Positions 17,491 through 26,452 of a stretch of DNA of 60,575 nucleotides are shown here, piece by piece. Below the pieces are notes generated by a model. It was not told where the DNA came from, did not search any database, and saw only the letters and a list, made by a program, of their open reading frames with translations. The stretch's first letter is position 1. The number at the start of each line of letters is the position of its first letter. A program made the translations under genes and the position numbers. The stretch is taken from assembly GCF_002894645.1 (NCBI RefSeq), contig NZ_NCQY01000011.1, positions 66,949-127,523 on the forward strand, written 5' to 3'. Source of the DNA: Salinibacter altiplanensis (GTDB lineage Bacteria; Bacteroidota; Rhodothermia; Rhodothermales; Salinibacteraceae).

Positions 17491-18686
17491 TTCCTGAAGG
17501 TCATGTGCCCCATGAGACAAGCGCTTTCGTCTCGGGAAACACCAAACGTTGCCGCTGACGAAGACGTGCACATCGATTCGAAGTGCCGAAAAGAAGAAGT
17601 GCCCAGTCCATTCTATGGGCACCGGTCTCTTTGAAAAAAGGACGTTCCTCGGTTGTCCCCGCAGCACACAGATCCGGGCAGCTCCGATGACGTGGAGTAG
17701 CATTTGTTGTGTATACGGGCTGCTCGTTGAAGTCACGAACGTTGCCCGTATGGTCGCCTTTGGCCGTCCAGACGTTGGAGGGACGTTTCGTGTCTTTGCC
17801 CCCGAAGATGCGCACCTCAGACATTGAAGCAGGCCTCGGAGGCACGGGCACTTCACCCCACATCATGTCTATCCAGTGCGGACAGATCTACGTCAAAGGA
17901 ATCCATTTCTACACGACTGATTTCGGTTGCCCTCTTGGCTGGGGGCGGCGGCCGTCATGGTGAGCGCCCGTGACCCGGTGAGTGTCCAGTCCGGATTGGA
18001 TCTGTCAAAAATGTGGAGAGCGTGAGTCCTAAGAGCGGTGGCCACGGGGTTGTCGTCCGTGAGGGGCTCGGGAACGGACGGAGCACCGGGGGTGATCGGC
18101 TCACGGGGGCCAGCGTTTCTGACCGTGGCGGAAATCCGATAGAAAAGAGAGTCGGAGGTCCGGATGCCAACCGCAACGACGATAGGCAGCATCTTGCCCT
18201 CTGGCCCCTCCATTTCGTGTGCAGTCCTTCCGTGCGCGAGATGGGCCCCGGAGAAGGCAGTTCGCGAATTAGAGGGTCGTTGAACGGCGGACGCCAAAAA
18301 CCCCACGGGGGGAATTCGGGCCTACCCGCGAGCAGGGTCGGCACTCAGTGCCGAAATACGCCTTTTCTCCCGCCCCGTTCTGCGCGATCATGCCGCCTCG
18401 ACGCAAGGGGGGCGAGAGAGACCTTCATGAGAGCACGAGGGGCTAGAATGCCCCGCTATCCGGAAGCAGATCGATGATACAAGAGTATCCTAGAAAAAAA
18501 GAAGGTTTTAACCAGCTTATACTTCGACGAGTAAAAAGTCCCTGCCGAAAATATTTCCCGGCTCTAGCGTCGGTTGTTCCGGACGGGTCCGGTGTCTTCG
18601 GCGGGCTCCCTTTCGCCAAATACTTATATATAGGGCTTGAAATAGAGCAGTAAGATTTATCCCTTACTCGTGCACGAAGATAAATG

Positions 18687-18694
18687 TATCTTTG
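18687..18694 (+). promoter_or_regulatory. Candidate Bacteroidota-type -7 promoter element
   Basis: TATCTTTG matches TAnnTTTG exactly and sits in an AT-rich pocket. If used, the following lipoprotein mRNA would carry a leader of about 200 nt. No good -33 TTG is present at the standard distance. Confidence 0.35.
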
Positions 18695-18731
18695 TGGAAA
18701 CACTGTGAAAGCAGAAAATCACCTCTAACTC

Positions 18732-18760
18732 CTCCTGTCAGGGGCACAATCGTACAGGAG
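18732..18760 (+). other. Hairpin in the leader of the large lipoprotein gene
   Basis: CTCCTGT (18732-18738) pairs perfectly with ACAGGAG (18754-18760) around a 15-nt loop. A further hairpin GCCTCA-TTTCG-TGAGGC lies about 60 nt downstream. No uridine run follows, so these are not terminators. They may structure the 5' leader. Confidence 0.4.
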
Positions 18761-18902
18761 AAAGCAAGAATGCGGTCGCTGTTGTGCCGAAGAAGAGAGT
18801 AGGCACGTGTTTTGTTGCCTCATTTCGTGAGGCGGGCGAAGATGTCCCGCAGGCGACCCTTCCCTCAGTACCACTCAATTCCTTAATGAAAACACTGCAA
18901 GT

Positions 18903-20987
18903 ATGAGCAAGCTACGAACTTGGCTAAATACATCAGTAATTCTTATTGCAACTTTGGGACTTGGGCTCGTCGCGAGCGGGTGTGACTCCAACGACCCTTC
19001 TCCCGACACGTCCGAGATTGGTGACGTGACTGGGGCCATTACCGGCCAGGTCATCGACAACGCGACCAACGAGCCCATTGAGGGCGCCACGGTGGTTGCG
19101 GCCGTCGGGTCCCTGGACACCGACGCTGAATCCTTCAGCGCCACGACGGGCTCGGAAGGCCGGTTCGCCATCACCGACCTGCCCGCGACGACCGCGGACG
19201 ATGGCTCCAACACGGGCGAAGACCCGTCTGCCCGCTACGGAATTCGTGTAGAGACACCCGAGGGCAGCGCGTACCGCTCCGCCTACCGCGGAGAGGTCGA
19301 GCTGGCCTTCGGCAACAACGAGACCGGGGCGATCGAGCTGGGCGCGAACATTACGTTCCCGCTCTCGAAGACCAACGGCTCGCTGTCCGGGCAGCTCGGT
19401 GTGAGTAATTCTAATTCCGACGCGCCGCTCCGCAACACGGAGCTGCGCCTGTCTCAGGACGTGAACGTCGAATTTGACGCCGACGGCGACGCAACAACTG
19501 GCAACAGCAGCCTCAGCGTGGTCACGACCACCACGACCGATGAGCAAGGCGCCTTCTCGGTCGAGAACCTCGTGGTAGGTGAAGATGTCGACGTGGACGC
19601 GCTATTCGATGATGGGACTGAACAAAACGTCGGTAGTCAATCTATCCCGGACGAAGGCGATGCCGCTCCGCTGGAGGAGTCCGTGAGTGCTCCAGCCCTC
19701 GAGATCGTCGACGTCACGCCGGACCCGGAGACAGACATTGACGTCGAAGACGCCCGGCCGTCGTTCGTCTTCACGTTCAACCGCCCGGTGGCGGACAACC
19801 GCACGGTCAACAGCCTCGCTGAGAACGAGGAGCTTCTCATCACGACGCAGAGTCCGGCGCAGAAAAGTCTCACCTCGAACGGTGACATTAAGGTCGAAAC
19901 CTCGTTCAACGAGGACCGGACGGAGCTGACCGTGACGCCGACGCAGGACCTGTCGGACGGCTTTCGGTACGAACACACAGCTAACGTCTCGGCGTCCGAC
20001 TTCACGGATGCCCAGTACGGAGAGAGCTTGAGCAGTACCTCTGACCTGGACATCGAATTCACGGTCGGGCTCGACAACAGCGCGCCGGCCGCGCCGTCGA
20101 TCTCGGTTCAGCCCTCTGCACTGAACGACGACGGTGAGATTGCTGCCGGTACGTATGGCTACACCGACGGACAGGTCGCTTCGTCGCCGCTGCACAGAAA
20201 CAAACGGGCCATTGTGCCGCTGCAGGTCGACGAGGTGGACAACAGCCAGGCCGAGGTGAAGGGCTACGAGGTCTTCTACTCGAGCCAGGACATTCGGGAA
20301 AACCGTGGCGCGAATTCGGCCAGCGAGTTTCAGCAGGTCGGTGAGTACGAGCGCAGTGCCGTAGGCAGCCAACTGCCGTCTGGAGACTTTGAGGTCTCCG
20401 AAAACATTGTCGACGCCAGCGAGGCCGAGTTTAACAACGGCCGACTGACCTTCTCTGCATCCACGAACGACAATAATCCGTTCGCGGCCCAGGACGGCTC
20501 GTACGGGGACATTGAGGTCAAGGTGCGCGCCGTGAGCATCAACAACGAGCGGAGCGCGTTCTCCGAGACGCTCACGATCGCGGACACCGACTCGCTCAGC
20601 CTGGTGGAAAACTCCACCCGCTTCGAGGACACCAACGGCGATGGCGACGACAATGCGCTCGTGGTCGAGTTCGACGAGCCGGTCTCGGGAATCAGTGTCG
20701 GTGACGATGGGACCAACTACTTCGCCATCAACGACGGGTCTGGTACGGCAACCTCCCTCGGCAATGTTGAGGAGGTTGAAAATCGTGGCGTCAACACAGG
20801 TCCGGGTGCAACGGTTACGGTTGCCCTCGATGACGATGGCAGCAACACCGGCAACGACGAGTTGACGGTCAAAAGAAAGGAGTCGAACGACGACTTCGTA
20901 ACCGACCTCGCCGGCAATCCGATTGAGGTTGGCGACGGAGACGAAGACGTCGATGACCCCGATGACAACCAAGACTTCACCCTGTAA
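18903..20987 (+). CDS. Large acidic cell-surface lipoprotein with carboxypeptidase-regulatory and Ig-like domains
   Basis: Protein of 694 aa. The N-terminus is a lipoprotein signal with lipobox LVASGC (Cys about residue 27). Next comes a carboxypeptidase-regulatory-like domain (about 40-130: GAITGQVIDNATNEPIEGA, then TGSEGRFAITDLPA), and a second similar beta region with TDEQGAFSVENLV. A Big_5-type Ig-like domain follows at about 265-385 (DVEDARPSFVFTFNRPV). The remainder is Asp/Asn/Ser-rich and ends DDPDDNQDF. Probably outer-surface anchored; function unknown, possibly adhesion or matrix. The high acidity suits a hypersaline exterior. The ATG at 18903 directly precedes the signal peptide. 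A terminator follows at 21039-21076. Confidence 0.8.
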   Translation: MSKLRTWLNTSVILIATLGLGLVASGCDSNDPSPDTSEIGDVTGAITGQVIDNATNEPIEGATVVAAVGSLDTDAESFSATTGSEGRFAITDLPATTADDGSNTGEDPSARYGIRVETPEGSAYRSAYRGEVELAFGNNETGAIELGANITFPLSKTNGSLSGQLGVSNSNSDAPLRNTELRLSQDVNVEFDADGDATTGNSSLSVVTTTTTDEQGAFSVENLVVGEDVDVDALFDDGTEQNVGSQSIPDEGDAAPLEESVSAPALEIVDVTPDPETDIDVEDARPSFVFTFNRPVADNRTVNSLAENEELLITTQSPAQKSLTSNGDIKVETSFNEDRTELTVTPTQDLSDGFRYEHTANVSASDFTDAQYGESLSSTSDLDIEFTVGLDNSAPAAPSISVQPSALNDDGEIAAGTYGYTDGQVASSPLHRNKRAIVPLQVDEVDNSQAEVKGYEVFYSSQDIRENRGANSASEFQQVGEYERSAVGSQLPSGDFEVSENIVDASEAEFNNGRLTFSASTNDNNPFAAQDGSYGDIEVKVRAVSINNERSAFSETLTIADTDSLSLVENSTRFEDTNGDGDDNALVVEFDEPVSGISVGDDGTNYFAINDGSGTATSLGNVEEVENRGVNTGPGATVTVALDDDGSNTGNDELTVKRKESNDDFVTDLAGNPIEVGDGDEDVDDPDDNQDFTL

Positions 20988-21038
20988 CGGAAGAAGTCTG
21001 AACGTCTGAGTAGGCACTCCACTCAGCGACGCACAACG

Positions 21039-21076
21039 AGAAAGGGTCCGGGCCGGCGACGGCTCGGGCCCTTTCT
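21039..21076 (+). terminator. Rho-independent terminator after the large lipoprotein gene
   Basis: AGAAAGGGTCCGGGCC pairs with GGCTCGGGCCCTTTCT (two G-U or mismatch positions) around a 6-nt loop. It begins 51 nt after the stop codon. Confidence 0.75.
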
Positions 21077-21307
21077 GTATGTAGGGGGAACGGCTGCGGG
21101 CACGGGGGCCACAGGAGGCAAGGTTTCGTCTGGCGAATGACCTACGGCCTCCAGCCTGGGATCAGACAGCTCTCGGGCGATTGAGGCGGTGGCCTGTTCC
21201 GTACAGCCTGAGGAAAATGAAGAGGTCGGTACTCAGCCTGTTCGAGAAGGGGAACGGGGGGAGGCGCCGTCGCATCCGGGTTTAGAAACAGTCCCGGCAA
21301 ACAAAAA

Positions 21308-21336
21308 TTCCCCGCCGGAGCACATCCGGCGAGGGA
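21308..21336 (-). terminator. Rho-independent terminator of the cysM-mec-cysO-moeZ operon
   Basis: On the minus strand CGCCGGA pairs with TCCGGCG, extended by TCCC/GGGA, and is followed by a T5 run (complement of AAAAA at 21303-21307). It lies about 65 nt after the moeZ stop. Confidence 0.75.
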
Positions 21337-21400
21337 AGAGACATCGGCGGCCCATCGGCCCGGGGGGCCGAGCGGCCCTGAGTCTGAGACGTGCCGATGC

Positions 21401-22606
21401 CTAGTACTGCGGCACGCTGTCGTCAATCTCGTCGCTCCAGGCGAGCACGCCGCCCGCCAGGTTGGACGCGTCGTAGCCCTGTTCGCGCAGAAACTCGGTG
21501 GCTTTCGCAGAACGGCCGCCCGAGCGGCAGTGCACGACGATCTCCTCATCCGGGTCGGCGTCCAGCTCGTCGAGGCGGTCTTTCAGCTCGTCGACTGGGA
21601 TGAGCTGGTCGGCCCCAATGCTTGCAATCTCGGCCTCGTAGGGCTCACGCACGTCGAGCACGAACGGGGCGTCGCCGTCGTCGCGGCGGGTTTTGAGGTC
21701 GTGGACGGAGGTTTCGGCGTTGGCGTCGTCGGCCACGTCGGTCTCGGTGGTTCCGTTGGGGGAGGACTCGTTGTCTTGCGGAATGCCGCAAAAGGCCTCG
21801 TAGTCGATCAGTTCCGTCACCGTCGGGTCGTCGCCGCAGACCGGGCAGTCGGGATTCTTGGGCACGTTGACCGTGCGGAAGTCCATGTTGAGGGCATCCA
21901 CCATCAGCAAGCGCCCAATGAGCGGCTCGCCGATATCGGCCAGCAGCTTGATGACCTCGGTGGCCTGCAGCGTGCCGATGAAGCCGGGCAGGATGCCAAG
22001 CACGCCGCCCTCGGCGCAGGAGGGGACGAGGCCCGGCGGGGGCGGCTCCTCGTAGAGGCAGCGGTAGCAGGGGCCGTCCTCGGTGGCGAAGACGGACACC
22101 TGCCCCTCGAAGCGGAAGATGGACGCGTACACGTTGGGCGTCCCCGTCATCACGCAGGCGTCGTTGACGAGGTAGCGGGTTGGGAAGTTGTCGGTCCCGT
22201 CGGCCACCACGTCGTACTCGTCGATGATGCCGAGCGCGTTGTCGCTCGTGAGGCGCACCTCGTGGTGCTCAATGTCGACGTGCGGGTTGAGGTCTTCGAG
22301 GCGCTCGGACGCGGCGTCCAGTTTGGAGCGGCCCACGTCGCTGGTGCCGTAGAGGATCTGGCGCTGCAGGTTGGAGGCCTCCACGGTATCGAAGTCGACG
22401 AGGCCGATGCGCCCAACGCCCGCGGCGGCGAGGTAGGTGGCCGCGGGGGAGCCGAGGCCGCCGGCCCCTATGAGGAGGACGGACGAGTTCTTGAGCGTCT
22501 CCTGCCCCTCGCGCCCAAACTCGGGGAGCGTGAGGTGACGGCTGTAGCGTTGTAGTTCCTCCGAGGAGAGTGGGGCGCTGTTGGTACGCGAAGCAGTTGC
22601 TTCCAT
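21401..22606 (-). CDS. moeZ: MoeB/ThiF-type adenylyltransferase with C-terminal rhodanese domain (MoeZ/MoeBR)
   Basis: Protein of 401 aa that would activate the C-terminal glycine of a ubiquitin-like sulfur carrier by adenylation and then load sulfur. Residues 15-285 are the E1-like ThiF/MoeB domain: RYSRHLTLPEFGREGQ, nucleotide loop LLIGAGGLGSPAATYLAAAGVG, DNFPTRYLVNDAC, and paired zinc motifs CYRCLY and CPVCG. Residues 310-400 are a rhodanese domain with active-site loop VHCRSGGR and ending GGVLAWSDEID. Domain order equals that of MoeZ in actinobacteria. It is the last gene of an operon with cysM, mec and cysO, so the likely client is the CysO-like protein encoded just upstream; it may also serve molybdopterin or thiamine synthesis. 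The ATG at 22606 is chosen; the longer frame to 22714 is non-conserved. Confidence 0.88.
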   Translation of the reverse strand: MEATASRTNSAPLSSEELQRYSRHLTLPEFGREGQETLKNSSVLLIGAGGLGSPAATYLAAAGVGRIGLVDFDTVEASNLQRQILYGTSDVGRSKLDAASERLEDLNPHVDIEHHEVRLTSDNALGIIDEYDVVADGTDNFPTRYLVNDACVMTGTPNVYASIFRFEGQVSVFATEDGPCYRCLYEEPPPPGLVPSCAEGGVLGILPGFIGTLQATEVIKLLADIGEPLIGRLLMVDALNMDFRTVNVPKNPDCPVCGDDPTVTELIDYEAFCGIPQDNESSPNGTTETDVADDANAETSVHDLKTRRDDGDAPFVLDVREPYEAEIASIGADQLIPVDELKDRLDELDADPDEEIVVHCRSGGRSAKATEFLREQGYDASNLAGGVLAWSDEIDDSVPQY

Positions 22607-22714
22607 GAGGATCAGTTTTGTGCTGGAAAGACTTGTGTTGGAGTGTTTGAGTGCTCGGGTGCTTGAAGGTAGACCGAAGCACCAAAACACCAGAACACTA
22701 CACGACCAGAACAT

Positions 22715-23008
22715 TCAGCCGCCAGCAATCGAGGGCACGATGGAGACCTCGTCGCCCGGCTCCAGCGGGGTGTCCACGCCGTCGCCGAACCGCACGTCGT
22801 CGTCGTCGACGTAGATGTTCACGAACTGGCGCAGCTCGTCGTCCGCGTCGTAGAGGTTGTCGGCGAGGTCGGGGTAGCGGTCCACGAGGGTACGGAGGGC
22901 CGCGTCGACCGTCTCCGCCTTCACCTCGACGGTCGCTTGCCCGTCGGTGGCAGAGCGGAGGGGGGTTGGGATGCGGAGCGTGACGGTAGTCGTGTCGGTG
23001 GTAGGCAT
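22715..23008 (-). CDS. cysO: CysO/MoaD/ThiS-like ubiquitin-fold sulfur carrier
   Basis: Protein of 97 aa with the beta-grasp pattern of small sulfur carriers: an N-terminal strand VTLRIPTPLRSAT, the helix VDAALRTLVDRYPDLADNLYD, the segment VNIYVDDDDVRF, and a C-terminus of PSIAGG. The terminal Gly-Gly is the thiocarboxylate-bearing end and is mature as encoded. The neighbouring Mec-type JAMM protease, CysM and MoeZ support the CysO role (sulfur donor for cysteine) over MoaD (molybdopterin). It is 108 nt upstream of moeZ on the same strand. Confidence 0.85.
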   Translation of the reverse strand: MPTTDTTTVTLRIPTPLRSATDGQATVEVKAETVDAALRTLVDRYPDLADNLYDADDELRQFVNIYVDDDDVRFGDGVDTPLEPGDEVSIVPSIAGG

Positions 23009-23063
23009 GTGTTGAGAGGAGGGTTGGGAGGTTGAAAGGAGAGGGGCTCGTGGGGCACCGCCG

Positions 23064-23501
23064 TCAGGTGACTTCGGGGGTACGAAGAGAAATCTCCTCG
23101 CGGTGGAATTCGGAGCGGTCGGGGGCGAGGGCCCAGGCGGTCAGGGCCTCCGGGGCGCCGTCGTGGACGGAGACGATGACGTAGGTGTAGCCGGGGAAGG
23201 GGGCCTCTTGCAGGTCCGTCTCCGAAGGGCGGGCCGGGTGGTCGGGGTGGGAGTGGTACACGCCCACCACGTCGAGGCCCTGTTCCTGGGCCGCCGCGTC
23301 CGCTTCGCGGTAGTCGTCGGCCGTCAGCTCGTAGCGCCGCTCGCGGTTCTCAGAGCGACGGTTCGTGGCCCGGTGGAGGGCCGTGACGCGATTGTTGCCG
23401 TCGTCCATCATGGTGCCGAGCAGGAAGCCGCACCCCTCCTCGGGGTAGGTGTCGGTGCCGTGCTGACGGATGGCGTCGAGGATCGATTCGGTCGTTTCCA
23501 T
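23064..23501 (-). CDS. mec: Mec-type JAMM/M67 metalloprotease
   Basis: Protein of 145 aa of the MPN/JAMM family. The zinc site is complete: the glutamate in YPEEGCGFLLG (about residue 20) and the motif HSHPDHPARPSETD (H-x-H-x7-S-x2-D, about residues 82-95). In Mycobacterium the homologue Mec+ cuts the CysO-cysteine adduct to release cysteine and regenerate CysO. The gene is placed between cysM and cysO, which predicts that job here. It lies 82 nt downstream of cysM. Confidence 0.85.
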   Translation of the reverse strand: METTESILDAIRQHGTDTYPEEGCGFLLGTMMDDGNNRVTALHRATNRRSENRERRYELTADDYREADAAAQEQGLDVVGVYHSHPDHPARPSETDLQEAPFPGYTYVIVSVHDGAPEALTAWALAPDRSEFHREEISLRTPEVT

Positions 23502-23582
23502 TCAGGGTCTGCGTCGGTGAAAGGGGAGATTGACGTGTGAGACGTGATGTGTGAGGATGTCCCATCGCACCTTTCTCCCGCG

Positions 23583-24530
23583 TCACGCCTCGGTCCAGAA
23601 ATCGTCGCTCAGGTAGCGCGTGCCGGTGTCGCAGAGGATCGTGACGACGGTGCCGGCGTCGAGCGACCGGGCCGCGTCGAGGGCCGCGGTCACGTTTGCA
23701 CCCGCCGACGGGCCGACCAGCAGTCCGGCCTCCTGGGCCAGCCGACGCGTCATGTCGACGGCCGCTTCGGTGGTGCAGGTGCGACGGGCGTCGGCAAGGT
23801 CCGGGGCGTAGATGCCGGGCACGATCGCCGTCTCCATATGCTTCAGGCCCTCCAAGCCGTGCAGGGCCGTCGCCGGTTCCACGGCGACGCACTGAATCGA
23901 TGGGTCGTGTGCCTTCAGGCGGCGGGTGACGCCCGTGAAGGTGCCGGTGGTGCCGAGGCCCGTCACGAAGTGGGACACCTGCCCGTCCGTCTGCTCCAGA
24001 ATTTCCGTGCCGGTGCCGTCGTAGTGCGCCCGCCAGTTGGCGTCGTTGTTGTACTGGTCGGGGTAGAAGTAGCGGTCCGGGTGGGCCTCGACAATCTCCT
24101 TCACGCGCCGCTGTGCGCCGTCCGTGCCCGCCATCGGGTCCGTCAGGACCAGTTCGGCCCCGTAGGCGCGCAGCACCTTCTTGCGCTCCGCGGAGGCGTT
24201 CTCGGGCAGGGCGAGGGCCACGTCCAGCCCCTTCGCAGCGCCGATCATCGCGTAGGCGATGCCCGTGTTGCCGCTCGTGGCGTCGATGAGCGTCTGGTTG
24301 GGGTGGAACGCGCCGGCGTCGAGCCCCGCCTCGATCATCCGGAGGGCGGGACGGTCCTTGACCGAGCCGCCGGGGTTGAGGTGCTCCGCCTTGCCGTAGA
24401 CAGCCACGGACTCCGGCAGGTCGGCGGCCATGTGGTCGAGCCGCAGGAGGGGGGTCTGGCCAATGTCGTCGACCAGCGACGACGCGGGGGCGGCCGCCGA
24501 CGTTGATGAGAGAGTAGGGGCTGTGCTCAT
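23583..24530 (-). CDS. cysM: CysM-like PLP-dependent cysteine synthase
   Basis: Protein of 315 aa of fold-type II. The PLP lysine is in HLNPGGSVKDRPALRMI (near residue 56). Phosphate and substrate loops are visible: DATSGNTGIAYAMIG and VTGLGTTGTFTGVTRRL. Because it heads an operon with mec, cysO and moeZ, it is likely to use CysO thiocarboxylate as sulfur donor, with O-phosphoserine or O-acetylserine as the acceptor. The choice between these is not decided by what I can see. The ATG at 24528-24530 fits the family's N-terminus; the much longer reading to 25766 is the photolyase shadow frame. The start overlaps the stop of a candidate leader ORF by ATGA. Confidence 0.88.
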   Translation of the reverse strand: MSTAPTLSSTSAAAPASSLVDDIGQTPLLRLDHMAADLPESVAVYGKAEHLNPGGSVKDRPALRMIEAGLDAGAFHPNQTLIDATSGNTGIAYAMIGAAKGLDVALALPENASAERKKVLRAYGAELVLTDPMAGTDGAQRRVKEIVEAHPDRYFYPDQYNNDANWRAHYDGTGTEILEQTDGQVSHFVTGLGTTGTFTGVTRRLKAHDPSIQCVAVEPATALHGLEGLKHMETAIVPGIYAPDLADARRTCTTEAAVDMTRRLAQEAGLLVGPSAGANVTAALDAARSLDAGTVVTILCDTGTRYLSDDFWTEA

Positions 24531-24685
24531 CGGTGTGGGGAGGGGGACAAATAGAAAACGCCTCTCGCGGCGGGGCCGGAGAGGCGATGGGCGTCGATAA
24601 AATGTCGGGCGCGGGCTACCGTCCGGACGCAGGGACAGGGAGCGGGGCGCCGACAGAACGCGGCCTCTCCGGGGGAGAACAACAT
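24527..24685 (-). promoter_or_regulatory. Candidate Cys-rich leader ORF with embedded terminator, upstream of cysM
   Basis: An open frame of 52 codons starts with ATG at 24685. Its stop TGA overlaps the cysM ATG by the sequence ATGA. It contains three Cys in ten residues (FCRRPAPCPCV). On the minus strand CGCCTCTC and GAGAGGCG (24559-24566 and 24579-24586) form an 8-bp stem followed by TTTTC, 28 nt before cysM. The arrangement resembles a transcription attenuator driven by cysteinyl-tRNA supply. In GC-rich DNA chance frames are common, so this is tentative. Confidence 0.35.
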
Positions 24686-24907
24686 CGACACCAACAACGA
24701 CACCGGACGGCCTCGGGGGCCATCGCTGCGCACGCCGTAATGGGACGACTGCGTCGGTGCATGGTCGGTACGTTCCTGGAGAGGAGCGAGTCCAAAATCT
24801 GTGACCTAGTACTTGACGAAACACACGAGCGTTCCGGATTGGAGGCCGCTCGGCCCGCATCGTCACATTTTTGGGCGGGTCCGTGGCCTTGACCGAGGGC
24901 CCTGGGG
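24531..24907. other. Region between photolyase and cysM genes
   Basis: About 375 nt between two minus-strand genes. Apart from the candidate leader ORF and hairpin listed separately, I see no supported feature. The cysM operon promoter should be here. Confidence 0.5.
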
Positions 24908-26452
24908 TTAAATTTCGCCGGCCTTGGTGAGGGCCCGCACCTCCGCCACCCGCTCGGCGATGTCTTGCAGCTCCGCGTCGGATTTCCGCCGGACGTTGGC
25001 GAGCTGAAAGTTCATGCGGCGGTTGCCCGAGAAGGTCTCCTGATGCCGATCCAGGAAGTTCCAGTAGAGCGACGTGAAGGGGCAGGCATCCTCCCCGACG
25101 GCCTCGTCCGGGTCGTAGCGGCAGTGCGAGCAGTAGTTGCTCATCCGGTTGATGTACTTCCCGGAGGCCGTGTACGGCTTGGTGCCGACGGTGCCCCCGT
25201 CGGCGTACAGGGCCATCCCGACCATGTTGGGGGTGGAGACCCACTCCCAGGCGTCGATGTACATCGCCTCGTGCCACTCGTTCATCTGTTGCGGGTCGAC
25301 GCCGTAGAGCAGCCCGAAGAGCCCCATCACCATGAGGCGGGGGATGTGGTGGGCGTACGCGTGATCGCGGACCTGCCCGGTGCACTCGCTCAGGCACCGC
25401 ATGTCTGTGTCGCCGGTCCAGTAGAGCTCGGGCAGGTCCTCGGTCGCCTTCAGCGCATTGCGGTCGACGTACTCGGGGGCATGCAGCCAGTAGACGCCCC
25501 GCACGAACTCGCGCCAGCCGAGGATCTGGCGCACGAAGCCCTCCACGGCGTTGAGGGGCGCGTGGCCGTCGTAGTATGCCTCCTCGGCGGCCCGGACCGC
25601 GGTCATGGGGTCGAGCAGCTTGAGGTTCAGAGCGCACGAGAGGCGCGAGTGATAGAGAAAGGCCCGGCCGGTCCACATTGCGTCCTGGTACGTGCCGAAG
25701 TTCGGCAGCCGGTGCTCCACGAAGTCCGCGAGGGCAGTGCGGGCCTGCGCGGGGGTCACCGGCCATCGGAATTCGTTGAGCGCCCCGGGCGCGTCGGCAA
25801 ACTGGGTGCGGACCAGGTCGAGCACCTTTTCGGTGATGGCGTCACGCTCGAACGCAGGGCCCTCCGGCACCATGCCCGGTCCGTCCCCCCCAAAGCTCTC
25901 CTGGTTGTCGTCGTCGAAGTTCCAGTCGCCCCCCACAGGATCGCCGTCGTCGGTGACGAGGACGTCGTACTCGCGGCGCCGCTCGCGGTAGAAGTATTCC
26001 AGCGTGAGTTCTTTGCGCCCGTCGGCCCACTGCTCGAAGGTCTCGTGGGTCGCCAGAAAGTGGTCGTCGGCATGCACACGGAGCGCGACGCCCATCTCCT
26101 CGCACACGGCCTCGATGGCCTCCAGAAGCTCGTGCCGCCCCGGCTCGGTTACGGCGACGCGCTCGGGCTGGTGCTCAGCAAGTTGTTGCCGGAGAAAGGC
26201 GGGGGCGTCCTTGGCCCTCGATGGGGCGTCGGCCGACTGGTAGTGGACGGTCCAGCCATCGCCGCGCAGGTCGTCCCGGTAGTGACGCATCGCCGCGAAG
26301 CCGAGGGCGAGGCGCTGCTTGTGCTCCGCGTACCGGTCCCGATGCACGTCCGCCTCCGTCATCGCCACGGCGTCGCGGTCGGGGGCGCCCTCGTGCAGGA
26401 CGGTGGCGTCACGGTCAAGTTGGTCGCGGAGAACGAAAATCAGCGTACGCAT
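24908..26452 (-). CDS. FeS-type bacterial cryptochrome/photolyase (PhrB-like, predicted (6-4) repair)
   Basis: Protein of 514 aa in the cryptochrome/photolyase-related family with a [4Fe-4S] cluster. The four cluster cysteines fit the known PhrB spacing: C353, C441, C444 and C457 (CLSECTGQV, then YCSHCRYDP and EDACPFTSLYWNF). The N-terminus has the Rossmann-type LIFVLRDQLDRDATVLHE. FAD-domain segments include YQDAMWTGRAFLYHSRLSCALN and NMVGMALYADGGTVGTKPY. Members characterised so far repair (6-4) photoproducts with light. It suits an organism of sunlit brine. It is the last of a possible minus-strand run with the SDR and fasciclin genes (gaps 112-117 nt). Confidence 0.92.
   Translation of the reverse strand: MRTLIFVLRDQLDRDATVLHEGAPDRDAVAMTEADVHRDRYAEHKQRLALGFAAMRHYRDDLRGDGWTVHYQSADAPSRAKDAPAFLRQQLAEHQPERVAVTEPGRHELLEAIEAVCEEMGVALRVHADDHFLATHETFEQWADGRKELTLEYFYRERRREYDVLVTDDGDPVGGDWNFDDDNQESFGGDGPGMVPEGPAFERDAITEKVLDLVRTQFADAPGALNEFRWPVTPAQARTALADFVEHRLPNFGTYQDAMWTGRAFLYHSRLSCALNLKLLDPMTAVRAAEEAYYDGHAPLNAVEGFVRQILGWREFVRGVYWLHAPEYVDRNALKATEDLPELYWTGDTDMRCLSECTGQVRDHAYAHHIPRLMVMGLFGLLYGVDPQQMNEWHEAMYIDAWEWVSTPNMVGMALYADGGTVGTKPYTASGKYINRMSNYCSHCRYDPDEAVGEDACPFTSLYWNFLDRHQETFSGNRRMNFQLANVRRKSDAELQDIAERVAEVRALTKAGEI

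Larger units (their letters stand above)
17491..18902. other. 1.4-kb stretch without a recognisable gene
   Basis: Several short open frames exist on both strands but none shows a recognisable protein or a credible start. Around 18470-18720 the sequence turns AT-rich compared with its flanks. A candidate -7 element at 18687-18694 and hairpins at 18732-18760 and about 18813-18830 suggest that its last 220 nt are a structured 5' leader for the following lipoprotein gene. It could also hold an uncharacterised small RNA or decayed genes. Confidence 0.5.

Noticed and set aside
17501-17866. Minus-strand gene downstream of the FxLYD lipoprotein
   Set aside because: The translated sequence shows no domain, signal or hydrophobic pattern, and neighbouring frames look equally random.
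23583-25766. Cysteine synthase as a 727-residue fusion
   Set aside because: The upstream 410 codons are an Arg/Pro-rich shadow of the photolyase gene; the CysM family start is at 24530.
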